A DNA stretch of 64,000 nt, taken from contig JACATO010000062.1 of assembly GCA_018389105.1 (NCBI GenBank), positions 124,001 through 188,000 of the forward strand. Direction: 5' to 3'. This stretch comes from Nautilus pompilius. Taxonomy: Eukaryota; Mollusca; Cephalopoda; Nautilida; Nautilidae. The position numbers and the translations under genes were made by a program. Each line of letters begins with the position of its first letter. Position 1 is the first letter of the stretch. Shown here one piece after another: positions 12,019 through 24,010 of this stretch. The notes below the pieces were generated by a model. The model searched no databases, was not told the origin of the DNA, and saw only the letters and a program-made list of their open reading frames with translations.

Positions 12019-12225
12019 AGTCTACTGCTCGAAAGGCGTCGTGTTCTGGTCGCACGGATCCCGATCGACGAGACCATCCCGGCGGCTCTCATCCCGAAGG
12101 GCCCCAAAGGATCCGCGTGGCCGACCAAGCGCATCGAAGCCGTTCCTCCTCCAGAAAGCCCCCTGCCAGGCGAGCAGGGGGAACAACCCTCTCTCCCCGA
12201 CGACACCAGATCGTGCCTACCTCGT
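12019..12225 (+). CDS. Candidate 207-nt coding exon, proline-rich, unknown
   Basis: A frame open from just after TAG at 12016-12018 reads SLLLERRRVLVARIPIDET and continues as a Pro-rich, charged segment. It ends at the donor CTCGT|GTAAGA (12226). About two thirds of third positions are G/C, which is stronger in the first half. The length is 69 codons with phase 0 at both ends. The acceptor (CTGTGTAG) has a weak pyrimidine tract, so the true start may differ. A long antisense frame also exists because the region is CpG-rich. No family is recognised. Confidence 0.3.
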
Positions 12226-13486
12226 GTAAGATGCTCTGAAGGCGCTGGGCTGCAGCTCACCGTATTTCGTAGGAAAGGGTTATGTCGGCAGAAGGCTAAT
12301 TAAAAGCAGGCGTAGACAATGTGCCAGCTTCGTTCGCTCCGAGGGAGTCTGGCGTGACCATCGCTGACTTTGCGACTCCGGCGAGAGAGGAAAGATGGCC
12401 GTGCAAACCGTGACGTCACGCGCAACAGAGAGAAACGGGCTGACACAAGGTCGGCCGGTCCTTTATTCGGCGGTAACATCAAGATCCGGACACCCTTCGA
12501 TTCTCCTGTTCTCTGCGCCTGTGTGATTTTTTTAAATAGAATTATTAATCCAGTCGGACAATAATTGTAAGAGACGACATACTGTATGCTTGGAAATGGT
12601 ATAGAGATCTTATCCTCTGTATCCACGAAAAAATTCATTTGTTTTACAGATGTGGGGCAGGGGTCGCTACCATCGTGTTTCTGATGACGAGTTTAGTATT
12701 TGCGTAGAGCCTCGGCTGAGCATCTCCACCCCCTCAACCGCCATTTTTTTTTTGTGGTTTACTTTCAATTTAAAAAAAATTTTTTTTTTTAAATAAATAA
12801 AAACGGTCCATTCGTTTTACGGTGCACACCTATTACTCGATTTAAATATGCACTTTTATGAAGAAAGGATCCGCATTTTCCCACGATGTGAACGATATCT
12901 AGAGGTTATCAGTGAATAGTTAAACTTATTTGTCTTCTTTAAAATAACTCTTCTTCTAAAACGTTTTCAACGATCTTGTAGAAATACAAATACCCGAGCA
13001 GAGACTAACTAAAGGTAAAAAATAAAAATAGAAGTCGCTTCTGCCTGCCAGCAGCTCTAAGACCAGGTATGCATTACCTACGAAGGTAAAAGCAAATTTG
13101 CCAATTCTAGACAAAACAAAAAACACAAATACCCGACACTTTGTTTTGCTTGTATTTTCGGCAAAGCCCTCGAAAATTAATTTAATGCAGTCTGTTCTAA
13201 CAGTTCCTGCAAGCGGACTGAGGTAATTAATCGAAGCGAAGAGAGGTGCGACCCAACAACGAAAAGACATTAAGTCCCAGTCGTGACACAGCAGTCATCT
13301 GAACAAACAGATGCTGCTCCGTATCTATGGTTATTGTAGGGCCTGACGTCAGACGGCCCCGTATTAAATGTTAATAAAGCAGATGAAGAGTCACGAAGTT
13401 TAGGAACGGAAACGTGTCGTTATTTACTTTTGGTGAATGGTGTAGCGGAAACGTTATATTTAGACCGACCTCTAGAAGAACTAACA
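12226..13486. other. Unique stretch with two isolated CRE palindromes
   Basis: TGACGTCA occurs at 12411-12418 (context CCGTGACGTCACGCG) and at 13344-13351, both outside any repeat. A, T and AT-rich runs lie at about 12745-12800. No coding exon is supported. Confidence 0.45.
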
Positions 13487-13510
13487 GCATCAGCAGCAGC
13501 AGCAGCAGAG
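13487..13510. repeat. (CAG)n microsatellite
   Basis: About seven CAG triplets with an initial CATCAG. It is not inside a supported reading frame. Confidence 0.85.
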
Positions 13511-13850
13511 CAAAAAATCTTTAAACGACCCAGCTAAATACAGCGATCCCAGAAAATGGAGTCAGAAGTCTCACTCAAAAAAAAAAGAAAAGAAACGAAA
13601 TTGTACGTATTCTAGGAGAAATAAAGCTGACGTTCCAAATACTTTAATATGGTGGTAATCAAAAGATAAATTTCTTTAATAACATAATTCATTTATTTAA
13701 GACTACAACCATTTAAAAAAAAATTATCTAACTAAATTTCAAGAGATACTGAACAAATTAGCATTTGTTAATGCTTTTCAAATCATTAGGACATAGGACA
13801 AAGCTCTGTTGTAATTGAGCGTACTGCTGTGTGACGGCATTTTTTTTGTA

Positions 13851-14650
13851 CGTCATAGCTGTGCACGGTGCTGTATGATATCGAGTCTCGCGTCATAGCT
13901 GTGCACGGAGCTGTATGATAGCGAGTCTCGCGTCATAACTGTGCACGGAGCTGTATGATAGCGAGTCTCGAGTCATAGCTGTGCACGGAGCTGTATGATA
14001 TCGAGTCTCGCGTCATAACTGTGCACGGAGCTGTATGATAGCGAGTCTCGCGTCATAGCTGTGCACGGAGCTGTATGATATCGAGTCTCGCGTCATAGCT
14101 GTGCACGGTGCTGTATGATAGCGAGTCTCGTGTCATAGCTGTGCACGGTGCTGTATGATAGCGAGTCTCGCGTCATAGCTGTGCACGGAGCTGTATGATA
14201 TCGAGTCTCGCGTCATAGCTGTGCACGGTGCTGTATGATAGCGAGTCTCGCGTCATAGCTGTGCACGGAGCTGTATGATAGCGAGTCCCGCGTCATAGCT
14301 GTGCATGGAGCTGTATGATAGCGAGTCCCGCGTCATAGCTGTGCACGGAGCTGTATGATAGCGAGTCCCGCGTCATAGCTGTGCACGGAGCTGTATGATA
14401 GCGAGTCCCGCGTCATAGCTGTGCACGGAGCTGTATGATAGCGAGTCTCGCGTCATAGCTGTGCACGGTGCTGTATGATATCGAGTCTCGCGTCATAGCT
14501 GTGCACGGAGCTGTATGATATCGAGTCTCGCGTCATAGTTGTGCACGGAGCTGTATGATAGCGAGTCTCGCGTCATAGCTGTGCACGGAGCTGTATGATA
14601 TCGAGTCTCGTGTCATAGCTGTGTACGGAGTTGTATGATAGCGAGTCGCT
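13851..14650. repeat. 40-bp satellite, 20 indel-free units
   Basis: Twenty head-to-tail units of exactly 40 bp. Each has the order CGTCATAGCT, GTGCACGGAG, CTGTATGATA, GCGAGTCTCG. No insertion or deletion occurs over 800 bp. Variation is limited to a few sites: A/T at unit position 19, G/T at position 31, and T/C in CTCG versus CCCG at position 38. The CCCG variant is confined to units 11-14 (about 14251-14410), a sign of local amplification. GTGCAC is a palindrome and CGTCA is a CRE half-site. There is no coding frame (40 is not a multiple of 3). Confidence 0.97.
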
Positions 14651-15904
14651 TGGTTTCCGTAACTCTGTTGACGTCACTACGTTGTTGGTTTTTTTTTTTT
14701 AATCTCACTTCAGCAAAGCTTAAAAAAGAACGACGGCCTCCTGATTATCGAGGGAAAATATCGGTTTAATCGTCTATACATGTTCCCGAATCGTGGCTCG
14801 AAGGTGGCGCATGCTGAAAATATATGGACTTCCGTCCCCCCCCGTAAAGTAAGAAGAAAACCGATCAGCGTAATGGACTCGGCCTGAAGGATTCCGAACC
14901 ACTCACCCACGCTCATTATGACCGCCGCCACCCGAATCAAGGTAGGCTTTTGTCATTTACTTTCTGATGAAGATAAATGTTTAAATGAATTTTTTTTTTC
15001 CTCCTGTCGTCGCTGAAAAGATCCCGCCAATCCAAAAATAAATCGGCAGATATAATTCCCACCCCCACAATACACATCTTAGATAATAACAGACGCTTTC
15101 GTTAACCCGACTCTGACGCCGAGATCACAACACTGACGTCACTTCAAGATAAAGACACGTAAATGAAGGGCGGTCGGTTTGTTAAAAGAGAAGGAATTTT
15201 AAAAAAACACAAATCAACAAACCCCAAAACGTACAAGAAACTAAGTCAACGCTCATTAAAAAACATCAAAGGACACGATAAATAAATATATTTTAATGTA
15301 TAAATTATTAATATTTTAGTTCATTCGACTAATTAAAAATTAATATATTCGAAAGGTTAAGAAACAGGTGCATCATGTTCTAGACGGTTTGAGCTTCATT
15401 TAAGGAATAAGGGAGGTGCAATGCTTAATAGAAAGTGCGGTTTGCCTTCCATAAAGCCCTCTGTGTAATCAGGCAGTTGCCCCACTAATTCTGGGCGTGG
15501 ATGGGACATCCAGTATTTTAAGGGGCGAGTTATGTACGATCGACTCCTTGAAGGCTATGGATAGATAAACAAATATGAGCGCTGTCGGTAGTGGAGCCAG
15601 ATAAACACTGCATTTGGTGGGGGGGGGCGAAGAGTAAATCAAACGAAACGCTTTTACAGCCAACACGACAACAGTTCCCTCCTTCGCTCTCTCTCGACGC
15701 GCGAGGTGTCCTTCATCAGAAGAACTTTGTAAATCATTTCTGACCGGTAAACGAGTGGCCAAACAAACAGGCTGAGAGTCTAATACCGCCGCCCCCTTGA
15801 ATAGATCGGCCGGTCCCCGTGGGTGTGGAGAACGTGTCGCGAAGAGAGCTCTTCACCTTCGTAAACGAAAGTTTACTGTCCGCCGTGAAACTTCGAGATC
15901 TGAT
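14651..15904. other. Unique stretch with two isolated CRE palindromes
   Basis: TGACGTCA at 14669-14676, directly after the 40-bp satellite, and at 15134-15141. Otherwise it is AT-rich (15180-15360), then CpG-containing (15640-15900). No coding exon is recognised. Confidence 0.45.
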
Positions 15905-15916
15905 AGAGAAAGGAAA

Positions 15917-15980
<64 letters not shown>

Positions 15981-16370
15981 GATGAGAGAGGACAGAGAGA
16001 GGAGAGAGAGGAGAGAGAGAGAGAGAGATGACGTCAGTACAGAGAGAGAGAGAGGGAGAGAGAGATGACGTCAGTACATAGAGAGAGAGAGAGGGAGGGA
16101 AGATGACGTCAGTACATAGAGAGAGAGAGGGAGAGAGAGATGAAGTCAGTACATACAGAAAGAGAGAGATGACGTCAGTTCAGAGAGATACAGAGAGAAA
16201 GATGACGTCAGTTCAGAGAGATACAGAAAGACGACGTCAGTACAGAAAGAGAGATAGAGAGAGACGACGTCAGTACAGAAAGAGAGAGATGACGTCAGTA
16301 CAGAGAGAGAGAGAGAGAGGGAGAAAGATGACGTCAGTTCAGAGAGAGATAGAGAGAGGGCGGAGAGAGA
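15905..16370. repeat. GA/CRE array 2 (reverse orientation)
   Basis: A GA microsatellite (about 15914-16027) passes into units built on GAGATGACGTCAGTACAGAG, the reverse complement of the array-1 monomer. TGACGTCA and the degenerate GACGACGTCAG occur about ten times between 16028 and 16345. The Glu-Arg-rich frames are translations of GA repeats. Confidence 0.93.
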
Positions 16371-17039
16371 ATAAAAAACGAAAACTTTGCGAGAAGTAGA
16401 ATGAATCTTCCTGTCTTACAATAACGACCCCCCCATCTTTTAAAGGTAGAATATCGCCCCTTCGAGCATCTCTGACACAACCTCGCGCGTCTCCTGACGA
16501 TCGGTACGGCCCTGGAAGCGAGAGCTGAGATCAGCGGATGGTTCTGATGCCAGCAGCAAACGACCAGGCAGGTCTGCCCACTTTAAAAAGAAACGCATCA
16601 AGAGCTTCACTGGAAAGATCGTTTACGACTTTTGCTCTGTTTTCGGTCTATAAAATGATACGCGGAAGATAATAATGGAAAGGATAATATATGTGATACC
16701 GACACAAGTCCAGAATAAACATTAACAGCAGTTTATTTCTTCAACAGAACAGGTGATGTTTAAATGCCAATCACACACAGAACCACGCAAACTAACAAAA
16801 TTCCAAAACACAACAACATTTGGAAATAATTCAAAGATAAAATTAACAGTTTTCGTGCGAATCCTTTGATGTTCAAAGTTTCTCTACTCAGCGCGGGACA
16901 TCAGTTATGAAAACAATAATATAAAGTGTGACGCTTAACCCTTTATTAAAGGTGCGCGTATATTAATTACAGGTGATAAGACTTTTCTTCTTAAAACTAT
17001 GTTAGTATAACAGCTTAAATGGGAACAAACCTCTTGTTC
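16371..17039. other. Unique stretch, no supported gene
   Basis: CpG-containing at first (16440-16600), then AT-rich. It probably includes flanking or inner non-coding parts of the following Tc1 relic, but I could not identify terminal inverted repeats. Confidence 0.4.
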
Positions 17040-17515
17040 CCCCGAAGAATCAAAGAGTCAGACTGCAGTCAACCGAAGACTATCTCGATCGGACCTCGGA
17101 AATGTGGATCAGGGCGCTCTGGTCCGATGAATCAGGTTTACAAGAATTTGGATCAAATGGTTGAACTTATGTGCAGAAAAGATTCGGTGAAGCTTTTGAT
17201 TCCAAAGCCTACCAAACCAACGATTAAAATGCGGGCGAGAGGTCCGTTATGGTATGGGGTTGTTTCCCTCGAGAAAGAAGCCATTCCTATTCGTACGTAT
17301 CCAGGAAACAATGGATCGGTCTGTTTACCTGGAGATTTTGACCAACATACCAGAACCATACCTCCCTCCCATAGACGTTCCATCTCGATAACAATCCGAA
17401 AAATTCGGCAGCCATCACCAAACAGAATATCTCACAGATCGGGAAATCCCAGTTCTAAAATTCCTGATCTGAATTCAATAGAAAATCTATGGAATGGCAA
17501 AAAGCTGCTAATATA
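17040..17515 (+). pseudogene. Decayed Tc1/mariner-type transposase
   Basis: The plus-strand frame from 17102 shows Tc1-family DDE-domain landmarks in the correct order: ALWSDES followed by EFGSNG (first catalytic Asp block), RSVMVWGCF (about 17261), FHLDNNPKNSA (second Asp block, about 17368), and after a frameshift PDLNSIENLW (about 17464), the conserved PDLNPIENLW block. In-frame stops (for example after EFGSNG and before NAGERS) and at least one frameshift show that it is dead. The N-terminal DNA-binding part is not recognisable. Known family role: cut-and-paste transposition at TA sites. The long frame from 17019 to 17639 crosses it out of phase and is not the real protein. Confidence 0.88.
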
Positions 17516-20500
17516 TATATATAACAACCCCTACCTACCTAAATTTGTAGACTGGGGGCGATATTTGCATAGACAGGTGATGCTGTATTATTTCGCGTAT
17601 CAATTTGTTTTTGTTGTTTTTTTTCGCCAACGGTTCTAAAACTTTTGCCTCTCACCGTACATTCGTTCTTCACGATCGAGACGAACGCGGTTAGAAACAC
17701 CCATCCAACTTTAACTGGCAGGGTTAATAATCGACGCGCAATGGCTAGGCTCGGTCCCCCTTTTCAAAGATACCTTCAGCGGAGGATGTAATTTTATTTT
17801 GCTCGTTCCAGGTTCGGCTTCTCGAGCTTTTTGCTCTCGATGTTTCCTGATGTATTTACTTGTCTTGGACGAAAACTGACGCCTGGATTTTCGATGGGGG
17901 GGGGGGTGGGGGTGGAGGGAAAGAACAGGGAATCAATTAAATCTGTAGACGGACGTTCGTGTTTTTTTGTTTTTAATAGACATTAAGGGAGATGCCTGCC
18001 GAGGAGCCGCTCACCGACTTGATCGGATTTAGTATAAGAGATTAAAGGATTAGCGGTGCTGTCGGTTAAAGTTTCCTTTATTTTGGTTCAGCTAATGCAA
18101 AATGGCAAGAAGCCAACAGTTCCCCCCCACCCTTAACCCCTAACTAGGAGAGATGATGAAGAAAGATTTATAATCGGGTCCGCGCTGTCACTGACAGAGC
18201 CACCACAGCCGAAATGAGTTCCATTCTTTTGCAAATTCCTTAATATTAAAGTTTCCTGGGCGGTTCGGACGATCCACGACCATTTCTCAGAGTATTTCCA
18301 ATCCTCGGCGAGCGAAGGAAATACGCCCAAGAATAAGGGGGCGACCGGTGGCCCAAAGTTCGAGTCCCCCGTCGGGTTTGGTCCGGTTGCCTTTCGCTCT
18401 TCATCACCAGCCGCACGTGGTGGGGGGGGGGCTTCCTCCCATATCTCAACACCGCTCGAGTCGGAAGTGCCAGGGCCGCTGGCGGCGTAAGACAAGCAGC
18501 GCTACCTGGCGGATAATCGAAGCAGCCCACTCTTTCGCCAGGGCTCGGCGTAGAGGAAAACAGAATCGAACAACAACAGCAAATACGCTTCTCCGTCGCT
18601 GAGGGTCCCAGAACACCTCCCCCTGTTGGTGTAATTCTTATGCCTTAGATGAAGCAGCAGCGGATCCTAGGCGAGGTAACTAGAGTGCAGGCCGGGCCTT
18701 TTGCTTTTTTTTTCATTTGTATCCCTACGCTGTGATGGCAGTGAACGAAATTCTGACCTTAAACAAAGTGTAGCAAAAAAAGGGTTTAGCAGGGCCACGT
18801 ATCACATCCGATCAGCGAGCATCTTCAGCCGGACGGGGCGGCGGATTGAAGCCTGGGCCTGGATGGCTATATCAGACCACCCTATTAAAGATGCGTCTCC
18901 GTCCTTACATCGACCCCCGAAAGAATAGCTTCTTGACCCCGGGTTTCCCCGTTTGCCAACCTTTTCTCAAGTGTATAACCGGTCTTTTCGGTGTTAGACC
19001 AACCCCCAAAATGGCCCCGCTTTTAGGGAAGAAGAGACGGACGTCCAGCCTCCTTTTTACAACAACGTTGTACAATGCTCCTATTGACATCGCTTGCTAC
19101 TTTCTCTTTCCACGCGCCATCCGGAGAGGAAGCAGCCCCTCCTAACCCCCCCCCCCGGGGGAGGGGGGACGAGCTCTATGTTGAAGTGGTGCGAACACGT
19201 AGCTTAAACAAAGGCGATGTGAAAGCTATTAGAAGACGAGAGGTCCTGTTTGGTTACCTTATCAAATCACATCACTACGCTGTTTGCTCAGTACCGAGCA
19301 GCGCCCCCTTAAGATACTTGTCCAAGGCCGCGCCAATTGTTGTACAGCAGGGACACGTGGACCACCATCCCAGAAGCGGGTTTAATCTAAAAATCGCAAA
19401 CCCTTGAACCCCCTAACCCTCTGGAGCTTTACCGATGCACCGGCGAGGGGGGGGGAAGCAAATCACTCTCGCATAGACAACACCCGAAATGCACCATCCT
19501 TGAAAAGCTATTGCGAGTTAATAAACAGGTCGATTTCGGAACACCTACGTCAGCCGAGCTGATAGTCGGGCTTTAAAAAACCCGCTCACAGCTGTTTGTC
19601 TCATTGGCGAAACTTCCACCCGCGACATCGTCCAGTGCTACACCAAATCACAGCAAGACAACGGGTTCGTTCGCGACTTCTCCCTCCCCTGACTTTTCGC
19701 TTTCGAAGGGACCGGAAGCTGGACAATAAATACTTGGAGGCGGATGGGGGAAGCTCCCACCCCCCCTCCCACAAATAAAACAAGACAAAAATTTTGTTCT
19801 GAAATAAACAACGCAAAGTCGGAGGGGGTCACCTGTCTGTAGGTCTACGGTAAAGGTGTAAACCGCAGAAAGAATATTTAAGGGCCGGTATTCTAGGGAA
19901 TACCAGGTATTTCGAAACCAATGTAGACTTAAAAGCCTAGGATGCGTGGATCCACAACATTCTTTAGTTGCGTGGCTGTCATGGTAACATTGACGGACAT
20001 CAGAACTCAAGATCGAATGTCCATGACATTCACCCGGAACACACGGGGAAATCCGGATAGCAAAGCCTTGTTTTTTCCAAATCAACGCCCCCTGACTGAC
20101 ACGTTGTGGTTATTTAGTCGGACTGCACTCGAAATCTTCACGATTTGGGAGCGGAAAACTGAAATCTATGGCGACCGGGATAGGTGCGAATAGACGTCGC
20201 CTTCTGAAAGCTAGATTTTAGATGAATACGGACAGAAGAGGCAGAGAGAGTACAGTCCGCACGTCTTAGGGGGCTGCCGCTGGTCTTCCGAGCCCCACCA
20301 GAGACGCAGTCGCAGGTTAATAGTTTTGAGATGCATATCAGCTAATGAGAGCGGAAAGTTCCTTGAACTCTGCGCTAACGTGGACATGAAAGCCCATCTG
20401 GGCAGCAGATGGATCCATACATCAGGCTGGGGTGGGCGACCCGACCCCCAAGCTCCCTTTATCGGGAAAGCCTGCTGCTTTGGTGGGGGGGGGTCATTAA

Positions 20501-21175
20501 AACCATGGAATGGGCAGCTCAAAGCCCTGACTTTTAAACAAATACGTGAATTCATCGCGCATTCAAAATCATAAGTTTTTGATTAAATCAAAGGAAACAT
20601 TTTTTCTGGCCTTAGGTCGGGGGTGGGAGCGACGCTAGGTCAGCGAGTCGGCCGGGGCCACTTCCGGGCGAGTGTGAAGTACCGTCACTACGATAAAGCT
20701 AAGGCGCAGAACGCTGTTGAGAGTAATATTAGTCGGCGTATATGTAAATGACGTCACATCTAGGCATCGGGAGTTCGGCCAAGTATAACAGCCAGAAGGT
20801 CCTTAATTGCCATTTAAAGTTTACGATAGATGTAATCGCCTACATAAGCAATGAGAGCGGCCTAACGACATTAGGTGTCCCTCCTTCATATGCTATCGTT
20901 TGCCTCTCTCTCTCTCTCTACATCCCGCACTCACAGCATCGGTTCGTTCGCTCCACGAATTAATACTGCAGCGCATTCGATACGTGTTTTAACGCTCGTC
21001 CCGATGACAAATTACTGATAAACAACTTTCGCTAGTCTTTGGTAATTTAATAGGTATAGCGAAATTGCTTTCACTTTGCCCAGCATCCGCGTTCTCTTAT
21101 TTTCGATTTCAGTAAGGCCGACGACGCTCACGGATACGGAGGACGAGGGCCACGCCCAGCTCTGGCGGAGAGACG
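17516..21175. other. Long unique stretch, no supported gene
   Basis: G/C runs at about 17896-17905, 18420-18430 and 19148-19159, and CpG-rich patches at 18260-18560 and 18800-19420. Several overlapping frames of 60-145 codons exist on both strands in these GC-rich parts (for example minus 18133-18495), but frames coexist on opposite strands and none has a recognised domain. An isolated TGACGTCA lies at 20749-20756, and a CACTTCCGGGCG ETS-like site at about 20658. Confidence 0.4.
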
Positions 21176-21179
21176 ACAA

Positions 21180-21183
21180 GGAC

Positions 21184-21234
<51 letters not shown>
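21180..21234. repeat. (GA)n microsatellite
   Basis: About 27 GA dinucleotides with one AAAG interruption. Confidence 0.9.
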
Positions 21235-21238
<4 letters not shown>

Positions 21239-21318
21239 AATATTTCCGGCTATTAAAGATGCACTGGTCAAAGAATCGACAGGTGAGAAATCAGGATGAA
21301 GTGGAAAGGAGAGCCTAA

Positions 21319-21954
21319 GATTCCACGACGTGTCGTGAAAAAAGTAGTTCCCAAATATCTGGCAAAGATTCATTTGGAAACACGACGCATATAAACAAGT
21401 CAGGAAGGTCTCTTTACCGCGAACGAGTCAAGGATGAAATCGCCAGGTGTCATGGAGATGCGGTCAATGCCGGAGAAATCCGCCAACGAAAACCGAAGCT
21501 TCTCGTTGCCAGTGGACCCGACGATGCTACAGAGAGGCCAAAGACGGCTACGCCGTACCCCATAGTCACTGTGGATCATCTTACCGAGTCACTTAACTAA
21601 TGTGTAGAGACTGTGCTAGAATTCTTTGACCAGACTGTGCCCCATCATGGAACAATGGGCAGAATTCTGCAATCACGAGATTTCGGCAGAACGCCTCGTC
21701 CCAAAATATCGCAGCATTCGCCAAAATCGGAGGAGATGGGGAATTGTGGGAGCTGCTTACTTCGAGCTTTCTCCTGCGCTCTGACAGGAAGAGAAGAACA
21801 CCACGCAATAACGCGACAGAAAATTGTGAGCCATACGGACAGAGATGAGGAAAGCGAGATTCACAAGATTGATAGGAATGCCATTCGGACAATGTTTCTA
21901 CAAAGACATGCGAATTCCGAGAAGCGTGCGAACATATTTAGGGGGGACAGATGA
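21319..21954 (+). pseudogene. Long frame with one internal stop, possible broken gene
   Basis: One frame is open from 21319 to 21954 apart from a single TAA at 21598-21600, giving about 93 codons before and about 117 codons after the stop. The first part reads SLYRERVKDEIARCHGDAV then GEIRQRKPKLLVASG and ends VDHLTESLN. The second contains ETVLEFFDQTVPHHGTMG and ends at TGA near 21952. About ten stops would be expected in random DNA of this length. No domain or transposase motif is recognised. It may be a decayed transposable-element or cellular gene, a real gene with a sequencing or assembly error, or chance. Confidence 0.25.
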
Positions 21955-23478
21955 GGAAATGGGTGTATTCGCTGATCTATTAAATTGTATCATTTGGCAT
22001 TTCAATTCCTCCGAAGAACAGAAGCATTTCGGCTATCGGCTTTGTAAGCTGTTCCGGAAACCAAGCTAAAAGGCTAATTTTGGTTAAAAAATGATTTATT
22101 TCCCCTTATGATAACAGGAAGTGCTTTATACATAGCTGCTATGCATATCCGGGGATTCAGGTTTTTAGCCATAGCAATGACACACAAAAAAAGGAACTTT
22201 CGGTAGCTGAGGGGTTTTAAAAGTCAGGATTTGTATCCTTCCCAATTCGAAGAATTAATGTACATCGGCCCCGCCATATTAAATTGAGTTCCTATTAAAA
22301 CTATGAAGTTCCTATTTTTACCCAGAATCCTTTGAAGTTGTTGATCTGGCAGACAATAGTAGCCGGGGCATGAGATAAGTTACCATTTGAGCTTTGGTCG
22401 TGCCATTGGATGTTTAGACTGGAAAAAAGGCGAAAGAAAAGTTTATCAGGTACGTGTCTTCCCGACAAACACCCTGCCCCTCCCGGAAGTTGTCGCTCAC
22501 CAGACCGTTAGACGTACGCAGTCTGTACCAATCCGCAACAAGATGACATCGCAGACGTGGCGGATAGTGCGGACCTGTACCGGAGAGAGACGCACAACAC
22601 CGTTCTCCATCACAACGGGGCCAGACAGCGAATGGTAAATCTCTGCTTTTTTTTCTTTCCACAAACGATGCGCAACAGAGAAAGAAAAAAGCCTAGCAGA
22701 CGAGGAATTCGCCCTGTCGGCGGTTTTGTTTACTCCGACGAGAATTCCGGATTCCCGACAGTCCACTTCTAATGGCTGCACTTTCAATCGGTTAAAACAG
22801 CCCAGACCCTGCGGGGTGGGGTAGGGTGGGGGTGGAGCAGAACACGGACCGGAGCTCTGTACCCGGCCACAATCGCGTCGGTACCCGGACCGATAGGCGA
22901 TTGAGAAGCCAAAGTCAGGGTCTCGCCAAGAGCCAATTCGATTACATCTTATTAACCGCGTCTTGGTGCGAACTCGCGAGTACTTATCGGCGCCTGTTCC
23001 TTCCGCCATGACTATTCTGATTATCTAGTGCTTGGAAATAATATGAATATAGCATATACAAGTATGTATACCTTTAACCTGCTAACGTCACTATGCGGTT
23101 TTGTCGCCATAATTCCTGACAATCGCCAAGTAGAAGAAATTTGCATAGCAAAGAGAATTGAATACATTATGTATTCTTTCAGCGCGCAATTAGCACTGAC
23201 ACGTGACCTGTGTCACGAGAATAAATTGATGCAGAACTTTCTAATTTGTTTAATAATTTTGTGGGCTCCATGCGTTCGAGATGGAGAAAGATGTTTTTGA
23301 CCCTATAAAGCTGCATAATCTTTGAAAGAAATTTCGAACATTAATATAACTACTTAAAAAAACACACACAATTAGTTAAAATGGAATAAATTTAAAATAT
23401 TTTTTTGTTTCTTCCTCATCTTATTATTATGGTTTAAGTTGGCAGCTGCTTAAAGTCCACTGCCATTTTTCTTGCACA
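21955..23478. other. Unique stretch, no supported gene
   Basis: A GC-rich part (22400-23010) holds overlapping frames on both strands (minus 22497-23009 is the longest at 170 codons), but there are no splice-bounded exons, domains or strand-specific codon bias. The rest is AT-rich. Confidence 0.4.
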
Positions 23479-24010
23479 AGTCTTATACAGGAGTGGTCGG
23501 CCAGTCCCTCTACAGCTCACGGAGCCGAGTCTTATACACGAGTGGTCGGCCAGTCCCTCTACAGCTCACGGAGCCGAGTCTTATACACGAGTGGTCGGCC
23601 AGTCCCTCTACAGCTCACGGAGCCGAGTCTTATACACGAGTGGTCGCCAGTCCCTCTACAGCTCACGAGCGGAGTCTTATACACGAGTGGTCGGCCAGTC
23701 CCTCTAGCTCACGGGGCGGAGTCTTATACACGAGTGGTCGGCCAGTCCCTCTACAGCTCACGGAGCCGAGTCTTATACACGAGTGGTCGGCCAGTCCCTC
23801 TACAGCTCACGGAGCCGAGTCTTATACACGAGTGGTCGGCCAGTCCCTCTACAGCTCACGGAGCCGAGTCTTATACACAGGTGGTCGGCCAGTCCCTCTA
23901 CAGCTCACGGAGCCGAGTCTTATACACGAGTGGTCGGCCAGTCCCTCTACAGCTCACGGAGCCGAGTCTTATACACGAGTGGTCGGCCAGTCCCTCTACA
24001 GCTCACGGAG
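23479..24010. repeat. 49-bp minisatellite
   Basis: About eleven direct copies of a 49-bp unit beginning AGTCTTATACACGAGTGG and containing GGCCAGTCCCTCTACAGCTC (first copies at 23479, 23528, 23577). Two units carry small deletions (about 23640 and 23700). The unit is not a multiple of three, so the three plus-strand frames repeat the same three peptides in rotation. This explains the apparent 199-codon and 164-codon ORFs, which are not genes. Confidence 0.96.

Noticed and set aside
13851-14650. CRISPR-like regular repeats (also at 23.5, 34.4 and 50.1 kb)
   Set aside because: Repeats are directly tandem with no unique spacers and no cas genes, and the DNA is eukaryotic. They are minisatellites.
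17019-17639. 206-codon frame across the 17-kb Tc1 relic
   Set aside because: It is out of phase with the transposase blocks over most of its length. The real protein remnant is in another frame with stops.
18133-18530. Minus-strand Pro/Ser-rich frames of 94-120 codons
   Set aside because: Overlapping frames cover a C/G run and simple-composition DNA with no homology or splice sites.
22497-23009. 170-codon minus-strand frame
   Set aside because: It lies in GC-rich DNA where frames are open on both strands. No codon bias, domain or splice boundary.
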